In this document: one piece after another, positions 37,836 through 46,823 of the stretch
Layout: each line of letters opens with the position of its first letter
Position numbering within the stretch: the stretch's first letter is position 1
DNA from: Arthrobacter sp. FW306-2-2C-D06B
GTDB taxonomy: Bacteria; Actinomycetota; Actinomycetes; Actinomycetales; Micrococcaceae
Length of the DNA stretch: 64,000 nucleotides
NCBI RefSeq assembly: GCF_021789175.1
Contig: NZ_CP084560.1
Span: 1,736,001 to 1,800,000, forward strand
Reading direction: 5' to 3'
Program-made: the position numbers and the translations under genes
The notes under the pieces: generated by a model
What the model saw: the letters and a program-made list of their open reading frames with translations, nothing else
What the model was told of the DNA's origin: nothing
Database searches by the model: none

Positions 37836-38774
37836 GTGTTTGAACGGATTTCCGGCTCACTCCTTGACCCTGAGTCGCTCTATGCGAGCAACATCGAGCT
37901 CTTCCACAGCCCGGATATCAGGGGCCTGAACATGCTGATGGGCTTCACCGGATTCGCTGATGCCGGTCACGTGGTCCAGCAGATCAACCGGGAACTACTG
38001 GATACGCTCGAAGTCGAGACCGTGGCTGTGTTCGACGCCGACCAGCTCATCGACTACCGCACGCGCCGTCCCCACATCAGTTTCGTCGAAGACCATCTGG
38101 AGGACTACAAAGCCCCTCAACTGGCGCTTTACAAGCTGAATGACGGCTTGGGCGAGCCGTTCCTCCTGCTTGCCGGTTTTGAACCTGATCTCCAATGGGA
38201 GCGTTTCGCGCGCGCCGTCGTCGGGATTGTGGAAAAACTGGACGTCAACTTGGTGACCTGGATCCACTCCATTCCCATGCCTGTTCCGCACACCCGGCCG
38301 GTCGGTGTCACGGTGCACGGTAACCGCCCGGAACTCATCGAAGGCATTTCCACGTGGAAGCCGACTGTTGAGGTTCCTGCGGCCGTCGGCCACATCCTCG
38401 AGTTGCGGCTGGTTGAGGCCGGGCGGAAAGTGGCCGGGTACGTTATCCACGTCCCGCACTACCTCGCCGATGCCGAGTACCCGCCGGCAGCGGTCGCAGG
38501 ACTCGAATACCTCGGTGCGGCCACGTCCCTGATGCTGCCGACGGACCGGCTTCGCGAGGCCGGCAGGGAAGTGGGCAGGCAGATCGCCGAACAAGTGGAA
38601 GCATCCGAGGACGTGCAGCAGGTGGTTTCCAAGCTGGAGTCCCGCTATGACGACAAGGCCGAGGGAACAGTCCGCCGTTCCCTGCTCGCCGACGAGAATG
38701 ATGAACTGCCCAACGCCGAGGACCTGGGCGCGGCGGTTGAGGCGTATCTCGCACGTAAAGATGCGCGCCCATAA
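37836..38774 (+). CDS. PAC2 family protein
   Basis: A 312-residue PAC2-domain protein, related in fold to proteasome assembly chaperone 2, common in actinobacteria that have proteasomes. It starts MFERISGSLLDPESLY, has LMGFTGFADAGHVVQQI and LLLAGFEPDLQWERF, and a conserved VTWIHSIPMPVPHTRP segment, then a coiled, acidic C-terminus (LGAAVEAYLARKD). The GTG at 37836 has GAAAGGA 8 nt upstream and begins at the family start. Its precise client is unknown. The MFS gene follows 35 bp downstream but has its own -10 hexamer. Confidence 0.92.
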   Translation: MFERISGSLLDPESLYASNIELFHSPDIRGLNMLMGFTGFADAGHVVQQINRELLDTLEVETVAVFDADQLIDYRTRRPHISFVEDHLEDYKAPQLALYKLNDGLGEPFLLLAGFEPDLQWERFARAVVGIVEKLDVNLVTWIHSIPMPVPHTRPVGVTVHGNRPELIEGISTWKPTVEVPAAVGHILELRLVEAGRKVAGYVIHVPHYLADAEYPPAAVAGLEYLGAATSLMLPTDRLREAGREVGRQIAEQVEASEDVQQVVSKLESRYDDKAEGTVRRSLLADENDELPNAEDLGAAVEAYLARKDARP

Positions 38775-38797
38775 AGCAGCTTTAATGCGGCCCCGGG

Positions 38798-38803
38798 CAT
38801 AAT
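38798..38803 (+). promoter_or_regulatory. -10 hexamer of leaderless MFS gene
   Basis: CATAAT ends 6 nt before the GTG at 38810; GGAAGG in between could also act as a close ribosome-binding site. Confidence 0.4.
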
Positions 38804-38809
38804 GGAAGG

Positions 38810-40168
38810 GTGAACGCACCCCGCGCCTGGCTCATTTGGACGATTGGGGTGCTTGCCTACCTTGTGGCGGTCGCCCAGCGCACATCCTTCGGCGTGTCCG
38901 GACTGGAGGCCACCGAACGGTTCCATGCCAGTGCGGCGGCCATTTCCTTCTTCACGGTGCTTCAACTGCTGGTTTACGCCGGCCTCCAGATACCGGTCGG
39001 GCTCCTCGTTGACCGCTTCGGCTCGCGCGCCATGATCGCCAGCGGTGCCGTGCTCATGGGCCTCGGCCAACTCCAGTTGGCTTATGCCGACGCTGTTCCG
39101 GCAGGCGTGCTCGGCCGGGTCCTCGTCGGCGCCGGTGACGCCATGACCTTCGTCTCCGTGATCCGCCTCGTGCCTATCTGGTTCGCCCCGGCAAGGGTTC
39201 CGCTCGTCACCCAGCTGACGGGAATGTCGGGCCAGTTGGGCCAGCTCATCAGTGTGGTGCCGTTCGCGCTGGTCCTTCATTCGGCGGGTTGGAATACGGC
39301 CTTCCTGGCGTTGAGCTCGTTGTCGGCGCTCGCCGTTGTCCTTGTTCTGGCCTTGCTCAGGGACGTTCCGCCGGGTCACCCGCCGCGGGAGAGCGCCCAA
39401 GGGCTACGCGCCACAGGCGTGACACTTGCGCGTGCCTGGAAGCAGCCCGGGACGCGCCTGGGACTCTGGTGCCACTTCACAGTCCAGTTCAGCGGCAACG
39501 TCTTCGCCATGTCCTGGGGTTACCCGTTCCTGGTATCGGCGCAGGGCCTGAACCCTGCCACCGTGTCCGCCTTGATGGGACTCTTCGTCGTCACCAGCAT
39601 CCTCGTGGGGCCGTTGTTTGGAACCTTCGTGGCCAGGCACCCCATGCGGCGCTCGGCCATGGTCCTCCTGATTACGGCGGCCACCGCGCTCGCATGGGCT
39701 GCGGTGCTGCTGTTGCCGAGCAGGGCGCCCCTATGGTTGCTTGCCTTGTTGGTGGTTGCGCTGGCCATCGGCGGCCCCGGGTCCATGATCGGTTTTGATT
39801 TTGCCCGGACATTCAATCCTTCCCACAGGATCGGCACCGCCACCGGCATCGTCAATGTGGGTGGCTTCGTTGCGGCCCTCGTGACGATCTACTTGGTGGG
39901 GCTCATCCTCGACCTCCTCCACACCAGCGGTTTCTCGGGCGGGGAGCTGTACGGCCTGGCGCCCTTCCGCATCGCCTTGAGCGTGCAGTTCCTGTTCCTG
40001 CTCGTGGGTACGGTCCTGATCCTCATGACCCGCCGCAAAGTGCGCCGCCAAATGGCGGCCCAGGGCGTACACGTCCCGCCACTCCTCGTGTCGCTGGCTA
40101 ACCAGCGCCGACGCCGCGTGGAATTGCGCCGCGAACGGCTAGCGAAGCAGCGGAGCTCCACGCCGTAG
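38810..40168 (+). CDS. MFS transporter
   Basis: A 452-residue major facilitator superfamily protein with about 12 predicted helices. The loop between helices 2 and 3 has GLLVDRFGSRAMI, the MFS motif A pattern, and a similar sequence (FGTFVARHPMRRSAM) occurs in the second half. The C-terminus is a long basic tail (RRRVELRRERLAKQRSS). The substrate cannot be inferred; overall sequence resembles nitrate/nitrite or organic-anion type MFS only loosely. It lies between PAC2 and DUF4192 genes without an obvious pathway link. Confidence 0.9.
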   Translation: MNAPRAWLIWTIGVLAYLVAVAQRTSFGVSGLEATERFHASAAAISFFTVLQLLVYAGLQIPVGLLVDRFGSRAMIASGAVLMGLGQLQLAYADAVPAGVLGRVLVGAGDAMTFVSVIRLVPIWFAPARVPLVTQLTGMSGQLGQLISVVPFALVLHSAGWNTAFLALSSLSALAVVLVLALLRDVPPGHPPRESAQGLRATGVTLARAWKQPGTRLGLWCHFTVQFSGNVFAMSWGYPFLVSAQGLNPATVSALMGLFVVTSILVGPLFGTFVARHPMRRSAMVLLITAATALAWAAVLLLPSRAPLWLLALLVVALAIGGPGSMIGFDFARTFNPSHRIGTATGIVNVGGFVAALVTIYLVGLILDLLHTSGFSGGELYGLAPFRIALSVQFLFLLVGTVLILMTRRKVRRQMAAQGVHVPPLLVSLANQRRRRVELRRERLAKQRSSTP

Positions 40169-40270
40169 CCTGCTCTCACGGTGTTCCTCCACAGGCGTTG
40201 ACGGTCACCTTTGTCCACATAGGGCAATTGGGGCCTGCCGTCGCCCGTCATTGATGCCGATGCTGGATTC

Positions 40271-41524
40271 ATGACAGCAGACAACCGTGTGACCATCTCC
40301 CGGCCCGAGGACATCCTCGGCTTCATTCCCCATGCCTTGGGACTCTGGCCGAAGGAGAGCCTCGTTGCCATCACGCTGCGTGGGCAGACGCTTGGCGCCA
40401 CGCTCCGCGTGGACCTTCCAGCCGAGAGGTCCGAACGCATGCTTGCCGCTTTCTCACGGAGGATCGGTGAGTATCTGGACGCGGACCATGACGCCGACGG
40501 CGTGCTTTTGGCATTCTTCAGCGACGACGGTTGGGACGATGGCGGCGTTGCCGCAGGCGAGCTGCGCCTGCTGGAGGCCCTGGAGCCCGTGCTGGCCCAC
40601 CGTGGCTTGGCGCTGCGCGATGCCTGGTTCATTGGTTCCGACTACTGGCGAAGCGCATACTGCGCCGATCTTGAGTGCTGTCCCCTTCCCGGGCGACCCG
40701 TGGACCAGATCCTGGATAGCCGGCTCAATGCGGAGATGGTGTTCAGGGGGAGCAACGTCAGGGAATCGCCGCGGTTGTTGGGGCCAGGGGACGAGCCTGT
40801 CCTTGATCCGGAATTCATGCGTGCGGAAGGCGCCATGCTTGGGGAGTTGCTCCGGCGGTGGCGGAGCAGGAAGGCATTCGAAGAAATGCTGGATGCGTGG
40901 ACGTGGGTCCTCGACTCCAACAGTCCGGACGAGTTCGACGGCGAGGCCGCGGCGTTCCTCCGGGCGAGCCTGAGGGTTCCTGCGTGGCGGGACGCCGTGG
41001 TGGTCCTGGCGGCTGCGGGGAAAGCGGTCGCCTGCGGCGGCGCAGAGGCCTTCGGCTTCTTTGAGCATGAGGACGATGAAGAGCCCGCCTTGGTCATTCC
41101 GTCCGGGCTCTGTTCCCTGGCGTCAGTACCGGGCACGGCGTCAGCAGCGGGCACGACGTCAGCAGCGGGCAAGCCGACTGAGTCCGCCGATGTCAGTGTC
41201 CTGCGCTACGGAGACGTGCTCCTGGGCCTATACCCGGAAAACCCCGATTGGAAGCGATTGACGCGCCTGGACCAGGTTCTGGCGACGCTCTCCCGGCTCG
41301 GTGGCGGGGAGGCGCGCGCGGCCATGCTCACGATCCGCGGATGGATTCAGTGGTGCCGGGGGAGCGGTTCGTTCGCCCACGAGCTCCTTTCACAGGCCGA
41401 CGCTGAACAGCAGGGCTATCGACTCGCCGAACTACTCGCCGAGGTGGTGAGGCGAGGAACGGTCTGCGGCTGGGCCAAAAGCAAGTTGTCCGCATGGCGG
41501 AAGTTCGGTGGGGTGGTCCCATGA
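40271..41524 (+). CDS. DUF4192 domain protein
   Basis: A 417-residue protein of the actinobacterial DUF4192 family, which starts with ISRPEDILGFIPHALGLWP. The rest is alpha/beta sequence with WRSAYCADLECCPLPGRPV, a highly conserved Cys-containing stretch, and tetratricopeptide-like helices near the C-terminus (ARAAMLTIRGWIQWCRGSG). Function is unknown. Residues about 284-302 are encoded by three 18-bp direct repeats (41121-41174), likely a variable linker. It sits upstream of the principal sigma factor gene, as in other Arthrobacter-like genomes. Confidence 0.88.
   Translation: MTADNRVTISRPEDILGFIPHALGLWPKESLVAITLRGQTLGATLRVDLPAERSERMLAAFSRRIGEYLDADHDADGVLLAFFSDDGWDDGGVAAGELRLLEALEPVLAHRGLALRDAWFIGSDYWRSAYCADLECCPLPGRPVDQILDSRLNAEMVFRGSNVRESPRLLGPGDEPVLDPEFMRAEGAMLGELLRRWRSRKAFEEMLDAWTWVLDSNSPDEFDGEAAAFLRASLRVPAWRDAVVVLAAAGKAVACGGAEAFGFFEHEDDEEPALVIPSGLCSLASVPGTASAAGTTSAAGKPTESADVSVLRYGDVLLGLYPENPDWKRLTRLDQVLATLSRLGGGEARAAMLTIRGWIQWCRGSGSFAHELLSQADAEQQGYRLAELLAEVVRRGTVCGWAKSKLSAWRKFGGVVP
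41121..41174 (+). repeat. Three 18-bp direct repeats in DUF4192 gene
   Basis: Units CGTCAGTACCGGGCACGG, CGTCAGCAGCGGGCACGA and CGTCAGCAGCGGGCAAGC are in frame and encode an Ala/Gly/Ser/Thr-rich linker. Confidence 0.85.
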
Positions 41525-41842
41525 CCCCGGGCACCGAGGTGGCTCCAAGGGGGGGGGGCGTCGTTGGGGGAATCCGTGCGGCACGTAATTGTTTGCACGG
41601 CAGCGGATATCGACCCCTGGAACTCAAAACCGTGAGACAATGGTTGCCGAGACCCGGTTGGGTCCGTGTTTCAAGTGCCGTAAACGTCCCCTGAACTCTA
41701 GGGAACATTAAGGCGCCGTCGGGAGTTTTACCTAAAGACTCTGCAGTCGGCGATGGCACTTGATGTTGATCACGGACTTGACAGGGTCATAGTGGTGTTG
41801 CCCCCATGGTGATTCCACAGACCGCCGCTAGAAAGGTTTTCT
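41525..41842. other. 318-bp region upstream of sigA
   Basis: No gene is supported. It has a run of ten G (41549-41558), an inverted repeat-like GACCCGGTTGGGTCC near 41650, and TTGACA at 41778-41783, but no well-placed -10 could be paired with it. sigA starts at the end with AGAAAGG as ribosome-binding site. Confidence 0.5.
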
Positions 41843-43138
<1,296 letters not shown>

Positions 43139-43182
43139 AGCAACGGACGGTCTGCCTTAACGGGCACCGCCCGTCAAGAAGT

Positions 43183-43213
43183 GGACCCCCGGATTTCTCC
43201 GGGGGTCCTTTTT
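43183..43213 (+). terminator. Terminator after sigA
   Basis: A perfect 11-bp stem (GGACCCCCGGA / TCCGGGGGTCC, 43183-43193 and 43198-43208) with a 4-nt loop and five T. Confidence 0.92.
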
Positions 43214-43232
43214 GCGTCAAGAGGGATTTCGT

Positions 43233-44645
43233 CTAGGCGCTGTTCCGTTCGAGTGCCTGGCCAATGATGCGGGCACCTTCCGGGAAAGCGGAGGGGTTGG
43301 GTCCTGCGTAATTGAGCCGGATGAACGGTCCCGCCGGTTCGGCGGGGAACCATTCCGTACCGACCGCGATCATCACCCCGGCACTCTCGCAGTCCCGGGT
43401 CAGCCTTTCGAGGTCCGTCCCGTCTGGCAGGCGTGCCCAAAGGTTCAGCCCTCCCTTGGGGATGAGGCCGAGGTGGGCCCGGGGGGCGTGCTCGCGCAGG
43501 CTTGAGATAAGAAGGTCGCGGCGTGACTGGAGCTGATGGCGGAGGCTGCGCAGATGCGTCTGCCAGGCCGGCTGGGTGACGACATCGAGGGCCGCAGCCT
43601 GCAACAATCCGCTGACATACATCGACTCGGCCGCGCGGTCCGCAAGGATACGTTCGCGGGCGGGGCCGCGCGCGATGACGGCGGCAACGCGGATGGCGGG
43701 TGAAACGCTTTTCGTGAGGGAACGTAGATAGACCACGTGCCCGGAGTCGTCACGGGCGGCGAGGGGTACCGGCGTCGACGTGATGCCGAAATCGTGGGCC
43801 CAGTCGTCCTCGACGAGGAACGCGCCGTACTGCCGGACGACGTCCAGGACTTCTTCGCCCCGACGGGTGGACCATTGCGCTCCAGTGGGGTTGGCATAGT
43901 TTGGTTGCGCATAGAACAGCCGCGCGCCCGTCTCCTCGAAGGCCCTGGCCAGTTCTTCGGGATCCGGTCCATCGGCTCCGCTGGGCACCGGAACGATGCG
44001 CACTCCGGCTTGTGTCGCGGCCAGGATGGCTCCCCAATAGCTCGGAGATTCCATGAGCAGCGGCTGCCCGTGGCCCACCAATGCGGTGAAGATGGAGCTG
44101 AGGCCGCCTTGGCTTCCAGGCAGGACGATGACGTCGCTCGGTGTTGGCGGGGTGAGCCCAGCCGGCGTCGCGGAGCCGAGTTCGTGCGCGAACCAGGACT
44201 GCAACTCGGGAAGGCCGGCCGCCGGAGGCCGGGACAGAGCAGCGTCGCCGCGGGCCACGCGGGCGAGAGCGGCCCGCACAAGCCGCTCGGGCAGGAGTTC
44301 CCGGTCCGGGTATCCGGAGTGGAAGGCGATAGTGGCGTTCGAGGTGTCGCGCATCGTAGTGGAGGCTGAACGGGGAGGCGCTTGTGGTGCACGCAGTGCC
44401 GCAGTTTGCCAGCCATAATCCGAGGGGCGTGCTGTCCGGGCGGCCCGCACGAAGGTGCCGACGCCGGGCCGGCTCTCGATCAAGCCCTGCGAAGTAAGCG
44501 TCTGCAAGGCTTTCTGCACCGTCACAGGGCTGGCCTGGTATTCGGCAACCAGTGACCGGGTGGACGGAAGCCGGGATCCCGGCGCGGACCCGGCGATCCA
44601 TTCCCGCAGTCGCATCGCAATCCTGGAACTGCTATCGTTGTTCAT
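43233..44645 (-). CDS. MocR-type GntR regulator with aminotransferase domain
   Basis: A 470-residue transcriptional regulator: an N-terminal GntR winged helix (about 8-75, RLPSTRSLVAEYQASPVTVQKAL) fused to a fold-type I aminotransferase-like domain. The PLP lysine region is SLTKSVSPAIRVA near residue 310, with QPNYANPTGAQW upstream. MocR regulators sense PLP or amino compounds. Target is probably the divergent EamA transporter gene, whose start region overlaps it; a 14-bp palindrome lies there (44655-44668). The ATG at 44645 gives the normal winged-helix start. Confidence 0.92.
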   Translation of the reverse strand: MNNDSSSRIAMRLREWIAGSAPGSRLPSTRSLVAEYQASPVTVQKALQTLTSQGLIESRPGVGTFVRAARTARPSDYGWQTAALRAPQAPPRSASTTMRDTSNATIAFHSGYPDRELLPERLVRAALARVARGDAALSRPPAAGLPELQSWFAHELGSATPAGLTPPTPSDVIVLPGSQGGLSSIFTALVGHGQPLLMESPSYWGAILAATQAGVRIVPVPSGADGPDPEELARAFEETGARLFYAQPNYANPTGAQWSTRRGEEVLDVVRQYGAFLVEDDWAHDFGITSTPVPLAARDDSGHVVYLRSLTKSVSPAIRVAAVIARGPARERILADRAAESMYVSGLLQAAALDVVTQPAWQTHLRSLRHQLQSRRDLLISSLREHAPRAHLGLIPKGGLNLWARLPDGTDLERLTRDCESAGVMIAVGTEWFPAEPAGPFIRLNYAGPNPSAFPEGARIIGQALERNSA

Positions 44646-45603
44646 GAAAGACAATAGTAGCGCTACTACAATTATTCCCACAGTGATATCGTCCCACTCG
44701 ACAACCGGTCTCTGGTGGGGCCTTCTCGGAGTAGCGGCGTTCTCGTTCACTGTTCCCTTCACGCGGGTGGCGGTGGGTGGCCTGTCGCCCCTGTTCATCG
44801 GCTCCGGCCGTGCCGTCGTCGCGGCGATACTCGCGGCGTTCGCCCTCTCGCTCACCAGGCAGCGGCTTCCTCGGGGCAGGCAATGGGCGCGCCTTGCAGT
44901 GGTAGCCGCCGGGATTGTCATCGGATTCCCCTTGCTCACTTCGTTCGCACTCACGACGGCGCCGGCCAGCCACGGTGCCGTCGTCATCGCCCTGTTGCCG
45001 GCAGCAACGGCAACCGCCGCAGTACTCCGTGGACGGGAGCATCCGCCGGTCGCCTTCTGGCTGGTGACGGCCGTGGGTGCCTTCGCGGCGATTGCTTTCG
45101 CCCTATCGCAGGCCGGTCAGCCCGCACAGTCAGGCGGGCCCGGGCAGCTGAACTGGGCGGATGTGCTGCTCCTCGGAGCTGTCGTTGCTGCGGCAATCGG
45201 CTACGCGGAAGGCGGCCTGCTCGCCCGCGAACTCGGCGCATGGCAGACCGTATCGTGGGCGCTCGTCCTGGCCTTGCCGTTGATGGCCGGCCTCTTAGCG
45301 CTCTCGATGGCCCAGCAGCCGCCGTCGGCCTCACCGGTCCAGTGGGCCGCTTTTGCATACCTGGGAGTCGTCAGCATGTTCTTCGGCTTCTTCGCCTGGT
45401 ACAGGGGCCTCGCCATTGGGCCCATGGCCAAAGTCAGCCAGGTACAACTCATCCAGCCCGTACTGAGCATTTGCTGGGCAGGCCTGTTGCTGGGCGAGTC
45501 CCTGGGCTGGACCACGATTGTAGGTGGGCTGGCCGTCATCGTTTGCGCCGGCGTCGCGGTCCGGGTCCGGCTCAATCCGCAGCGCCCGGAACAGAAACGC
45601 TGA
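44644..45603 (+). CDS. EamA/DMT family exporter
   Basis: A drug/metabolite transporter of 319 residues with about ten helices in two EamA halves, for example WWGLLGVAAFSFTVPFTRVAV and YLGVVSMFFGFFAWYRGLA. Such transporters divergent from MocR genes often export amino acids or related metabolites, which is inference. The ATG at 44644 overlaps the regulator's start codon by two bases; GTG 44683, preceded by TACAAT (44667-44672), is the alternative and would leave a 37-bp shared promoter region. paiB follows 47 bp downstream. Confidence 0.88.
   Translation: MKDNSSATTIIPTVISSHSTTGLWWGLLGVAAFSFTVPFTRVAVGGLSPLFIGSGRAVVAAILAAFALSLTRQRLPRGRQWARLAVVAAGIVIGFPLLTSFALTTAPASHGAVVIALLPAATATAAVLRGREHPPVAFWLVTAVGAFAAIAFALSQAGQPAQSGGPGQLNWADVLLLGAVVAAAIGYAEGGLLARELGAWQTVSWALVLALPLMAGLLALSMAQQPPSASPVQWAAFAYLGVVSMFFGFFAWYRGLAIGPMAKVSQVQLIQPVLSICWAGLLLGESLGWTTIVGGLAVIVCAGVAVRVRLNPQRPEQKR
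44655..44668. promoter_or_regulatory. Palindrome in the MocR/EamA start region
   Basis: TAGTAGCGCTACTA, a perfect 14-bp palindrome. It overlaps a minus-strand TACTAT (44654-44659) that could be the regulator's -10 and lies just before a plus-strand TACAAT (44667-44672). It is the probable MocR operator. Confidence 0.55.
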
Positions 45604-45650
45604 ATACCAACACAACAGATCGCCCGTCCCAAGACAGGAAGAAGAGAACC

Positions 45651-46277
45651 ATGTACATCCCAGCGCATTTCGAGGCCGGTCCCGACGTACTCCACGAGCT
45701 CCTGACACGGCCACGTGCGGCGAATCTGGTCACCATGACGTCGCAGGGCCTGCTGGCGACCTTCCTGCCGCTCATCTACGATCCTTCGATCGGCGAATAC
45801 GGCGCGCTCCACGGGCACCTCGCCCGAACCAACTCCCAATGGTGTGAGCCGGCGATCGGAGAATCATTAGTGATCATCCAGGGCGCGGACGCGTACATCT
45901 CGCCCTCCTGGTACGCATCGAAAGCAGAACATGGGCGTGTCGTCCCGACCTGGAACTACTCCACCGCGCACGTTTATGGCAAGCTTTCCGTCCATGAAGA
46001 TGCCGCGTGGCTCGGGAACCATGTCAGGCAGCTGACCAACCTCAACGAAGCCGAGTCCGAGCGGCCGTGGTCCGTGGACGACGCGCCGGAGCGCTACGTC
46101 TCCGGCCAGTTGCGTGCGATCGTTGGCATCGAGCTGGTCATCACCCGCATTGAGGCGAAGGCCAAACTGAGCCAGAACCGGCCCGGCAAGGACATCGACG
46201 GGGTGGTGGCCGGGCTTGATGCCCAAGGGCACCAGGAGATTGCTGCCGACGTCGCCCGGGCCAGGCAGGGAAGTTAG
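45651..46277 (+). CDS. PaiB-like FMN-binding protein
   Basis: A 208-residue protein of the PaiB (FMN-binding, split-barrel) family. It starts MYIPAHFEAGPDVLHELLTRP, then LLATFLPLIYDP, GALHGHLARTN and PTWNYSTAHVYG, which are family signatures. The B. subtilis relative is a repressor of sporulation/degradative genes, but many members are flavoproteins of unknown role. GAAGAGA precedes the ATG. The gene follows the EamA exporter and may share its transcript; a terminator follows. Confidence 0.92.
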   Translation: MYIPAHFEAGPDVLHELLTRPRAANLVTMTSQGLLATFLPLIYDPSIGEYGALHGHLARTNSQWCEPAIGESLVIIQGADAYISPSWYASKAEHGRVVPTWNYSTAHVYGKLSVHEDAAWLGNHVRQLTNLNEAESERPWSVDDAPERYVSGQLRAIVGIELVITRIEAKAKLSQNRPGKDIDGVVAGLDAQGHQEIAADVARARQGS

Positions 46278-46297
46278 CCAGAAAGGGAAGTTAACGC

Positions 46298-46327
46298 AAC
46301 GGCCCCCTCCATCCGGAGGGGGCCGTT
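46298..46327. terminator. Bidirectional terminator, paiB/46380 gene
   Basis: A perfect 13-bp stem (46298-46310 with 46315-46327, AACGGCCCCCTCC / GGAGGGGGCCGTT) with a 4-nt loop. Confidence 0.75.
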
Positions 46328-46379
46328 GTCTCTGTGAAATTATGTCAGCCGGGCGGCCGCTGGGGCCGGCCATTGATGG

Positions 46380-46601
46380 CTAGTCGGCGAGGACGGGTTC
46401 CTTCTCCTGAAGGCGAGCGGTCTCGTCATGCCAATCCGAGGTCATCGGCCGCAGCGTGGCCTCTACTGCACGTGCGTGGTGGCCGCAGAAGAGCAGCTCA
46501 CCGCCGGAGGACTCGAGTACAACGCGGACATATGCCTGGGCCCCGCAACGGTCACACCGGTCGAGTGCGTTGAGTGTGCGGTCTGCAACTGCTGTTGTCA
46601 T
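46380..46601 (-). CDS. Small zinc-ribbon protein (DUF7455-like)
   Basis: A 73-residue soluble protein with a putative zinc site: RCDRCGAQAYVRVVL (CxxC) and LLFCGHHARAVE (CxxH). AAGGAGG precedes the ATG at 46601, a strong ribosome-binding site. The family is common in actinobacteria beside sigA or parE genes and is of unknown function. It is convergent with paiB and divergent from parE. Confidence 0.82.
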   Translation of the reverse strand: MTTAVADRTLNALDRCDRCGAQAYVRVVLESSGGELLFCGHHARAVEATLRPMTSDWHDETARLQEKEPVLAD

Positions 46602-46823
46602 GTTCGGCCTCCTTAGTAGTTCTGTGTATCCATATAACCAGCATTCGAAGCAAAACCATGGCAAGGATGGGTCACGTTCGCTGTCCGCGTATCACATGTG
46701 CGTAACACCGGGAAGTGGCGTCCAGCACGATTGGGAGTGGCAGCTCTCGTCCGGGCTCCGGGCCAGCTAGCCTAGGAGGAGTGTTTTTTGCCTCTGTTAC
46801 ACCCTCGAAGGAGCGCCCCGCCC

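Noticed and set aside
41494..41694. 66-residue frame in the sigA upstream region
   Set aside because: It overlaps the DUF4192 end and the G-run, has no ribosome-binding site, and no recognisable sequence.
46602..46823. Possible tRNA or riboswitch between the zinc-ribbon gene and parE
   Set aside because: No cloverleaf, T-loop sequence or riboswitch core could be traced by eye; only a GGAGG-type site near the end.
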